This document shows positions 62,718-64,000 of a stretch of DNA of 64,000 bases, in pieces; positions within the stretch are counted from its first letter, which is position 1; every line of letters starts with the position of its first letter. The notes below the pieces were generated by a model. The model made no database searches. It saw only the letters and a list, made by a program, of their open reading frames with translations, and was not told where the DNA came from. The translations under genes and the position numbers were made by a program. Source of the DNA: Levilactobacillus mulengensis (GTDB taxonomy: Bacteria > Bacillota > Bacilli > Lactobacillales > Lactobacillaceae); the NCBI RefSeq assembly GCF_003946045.1, contig NZ_RHNW01000001.1, forward strand, positions 124,001 through 188,000, written 5' to 3'.

Positions 62718-63614
62718 CTATGCGCGCGGATGGTACTGGTCATAGACATTTAGTAGGCGTTTCTTTGAAATATGCGTATAAATTTGTGTCGTGGTGATAT
62801 CCGCGTGGCCCAGGAGTTCCTGAACGACCCGCAGATCCGCCCCGTTTTCTAAAATGTGCGTGGCAAAGGAATGCCGCAACGTATGGGGCGTCACGTCCTT
62901 TTGGATATCTGCCAAGCCCACGTAATGCTTGATTTTTTGCCAAATGGCTTGCCGCGATAGCCCGCCGCCGTGCCCATTCAAGAACAGGTAGGGACTGGTC
63001 CGCTGTTTCAGTAGGACCGGCCGGCTATCTTGTAAATACCGGTTGATCCAGTCCGCCGCCACGTCCCCAATGGGAATGATGCGTTCCTTGTCACCCTTCC
63101 CCAGGGTTTGGATCAGCCCCATCTCCAGGTGTAAGTCGACTAGCTTCAAATGGACCAGCTCGCTCACCCGCAAACCCGTGGCGTACATGACCTCTAAGAT
63201 GGCCCGGTCCCGCAACCCATACTTATTACTGGTATCGGGGGTCGCTAACAAACGATCGACCTCAGCCACCGTCAGTACGGCCGGCAAATGCTGGGCGTGC
63301 TTGGGAGCGGCCACGTTGGCCATCGGATTGTCTGTTAGCTGATGGGTCTGCACCAGGTAGCGGTAAAACTTCCGCAGGGCCGACACCGCGTGAATCACGG
63401 AGTTACGGGACTTGCCGGTAGCCGTTTGGGCACTGAGGTAAGCCATAATCTGTAGGCGGTCAACTTGTTTAAAGTCGGCAACGTTGTTTGTCGTTAAATA
63501 TTGACTAAAGTTCCGCAGTTCCTGGGTGTAGCTGGCCACGGAATTCGCCGCCAAGCCCTGTTCCACCGTCAGGTAATGGGCAAAGTCGGCCGTTTGGTTC
63601 TCTAACACCGTCAT
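62718..63614 (-). CDS. xerD: Site-specific tyrosine recombinase XerD
   Basis: 298 residues, ATG with AAGGAGG 7 nt upstream. Catalytic residues R149 (ATGLRVSEL), K173, H244 and R247 (HTLRH), H270 (LLGHAD), Y279 (QIYTHI). Context with ribT and scpAB identifies it as XerD. It resolves chromosome dimers with XerC at dif. Confidence 0.96.
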   Translation of the reverse strand: MTVLENQTADFAHYLTVEQGLAANSVASYTQELRNFSQYLTTNNVADFKQVDRLQIMAYLSAQTATGKSRNSVIHAVSALRKFYRYLVQTHQLTDNPMANVAAPKHAQHLPAVLTVAEVDRLLATPDTSNKYGLRDRAILEVMYATGLRVSELVHLKLVDLHLEMGLIQTLGKGDKERIIPIGDVAADWINRYLQDSRPVLLKQRTSPYLFLNGHGGGLSRQAIWQKIKHYVGLADIQKDVTPHTLRHSFATHILENGADLRVVQELLGHADITTTQIYTHISKKRLLNVYDQYHPRA

Positions 63615-63655
63615 TCCCCCACCTCCTTAACTGGGTTCTTACCAGCCGCCTTACC

Positions 63656-63814
63656 GGGCAGAAAAAATGAACCGGAACGCTGTGGGCGGACGCCCGGAGC
63701 CAAAGAGCGGTCTCCGAGCTTACTTTGAGCCGCCAAGCGTCTCAAAGATACCAATTCTCTAAGCGGCAAAGCCACTAAGAGAATTCCCACGGCTGAACCC
63801 ATTTTCACCCGCCC
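63656..63814 (-). repeat. Structured intergenic repeat, copy D
   Basis: The closing region pairs AAAATG (63664-63669) with CATTTT (63800-63805) and GGGC with GCCC. Inside are CCG/CGG and GTGGG/CCCAC, then GCCCGGAG/CTCCGAGC (63692-63699, 63712-63719), CTTTGAG/CTCAAAG (63723-63729, 63741-63747) and AATTCTCT/AGAGAATT (63753-63760, 63778-63785). Its long-hairpin bases differ from copy A yet remain paired. It lies between xerD and the cvfB-like gene. Confidence 0.85.
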
Positions 63815-63909
63815 TGCGGCTCATGTTCAGTTAATGCACACTTACTCCTGCCAATAGATTCTGACAGTACTAAGTTTGAATGCAACTAAACAATTCGAAA
63901 ACCAACCGA

Positions 63910-64000
63910 CTAGTCCGCTGGTTCGTCCGTCTTTTCCGTGGTGGCTGCGCTTTGGTTTAACCAGAGGGCGCCGTCGTGCTGGGTGATTTGCCGGTCCTTT
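63910..64000 (-). CDS. C-terminal end of a CvfB-like S1 RNA-binding protein
   Basis: Only the last 30 residues are in the window, beginning KDRQITQHDGALWLN and ending with a Thr/Asp-rich tail before TAG. The (Y)KxRxIxxxDGxxxL pattern is the end of the C-terminal winged helix of CvfB/YitL proteins, which occur upstream of xerD in lactobacilli. Its reading frame continues beyond the right edge. Confidence 0.6.
   Translation of the reverse strand, partial: KDRQITQHDGALWLNQSAATTEKTDEPAD

Noticed and set aside
1-64000. CRISPR arrays, tRNA or rRNA genes, prophage modules
   Set aside because: No regularly spaced repeats, no cloverleaf with CCA or T-loop consensus, and no phage structural or lysis genes were seen on either strand.

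Overview
The window looks like chromosomal DNA of a moderately GC-rich member of the Lactobacillaceae. The content and order of housekeeping genes are typical of lactobacilli: xerD-ribT-scpA-scpB-rluB, ypbB-recQ-lysM-cmk-rpsA-der-hup, cca-abcF-thyA-dfrA, degV-ypmR-ypmS-yozE, rbgA-rnhB-dprA-topA, xerC-hslV-hslU and parE-parC. Base composition, judged by eye, is higher in GC than L. plantarum or L. brevis. A Levilactobacillus-like species is my best guess, but species cannot be fixed from the sequence alone.

Left part (1-17.2 kb) is accessory and mostly on the + strand. It holds an Rgg-type regulator, an orphan PemI-like antitoxin, a secreted tandem-repeat protein, an orphan TnpB element, and an ABC transporter in one operon with a LytTR regulator and its DUF3021 membrane partner. 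Next come a CatB/Vat-type acetyltransferase, an ArsR-controlled MFS exporter, a small secreted peptide overlapping a membrane protein, a TetR-controlled YhgE/Pip-type permease, and a TetR/AbrB operon divergent from a stand-alone FakA-like domain. A DUF915 lipoprotein and an oxidoreductase complete it. Several of these regulators have clean palindromic operators beside recognisable promoters.

Middle (17.2-19.6 kb): xerS, on the - strand, is followed by about 1.2 kb without credible genes. Here predominant gene direction switches from + to -, as expected where two replication forks meet, so I propose the replication terminus lies here.

Right part (19.6-64 kb) is almost entirely - strand core genome: msrA/msrB, a matrixin-type protease, Mn-dependent pyrophosphatase, topoisomerase IV (with an SOS box in its promoter), HslVU, XerC, TopA, DprA, RNase HII, RbgA, thymidylate synthesis, CCA addition, EF-like ABC-F, HU, Der, S1, CMP kinase, RecQ, a riboflavin ECF component under an FMN riboswitch, condensin ScpAB and XerD. 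plsY, hemolysin III and a YitT-family gene interrupt on the + strand. A small low-GC GNAT pair with overlapping palindromes looks like a toxin-antitoxin insertion.

The most unusual signal is an intergenic repeat of about 160 nt, present four times (33.6, 34.0, 44.4 and 63.7 kb, two in each orientation). It folds into a closing stem plus three hairpins whose helices differ in sequence but stay paired, with a conserved T-T mismatch in the first hairpin. That is compensatory evidence for a structured RNA or a structured mobile repeat. A second structured leader precedes the YitT-family gene.
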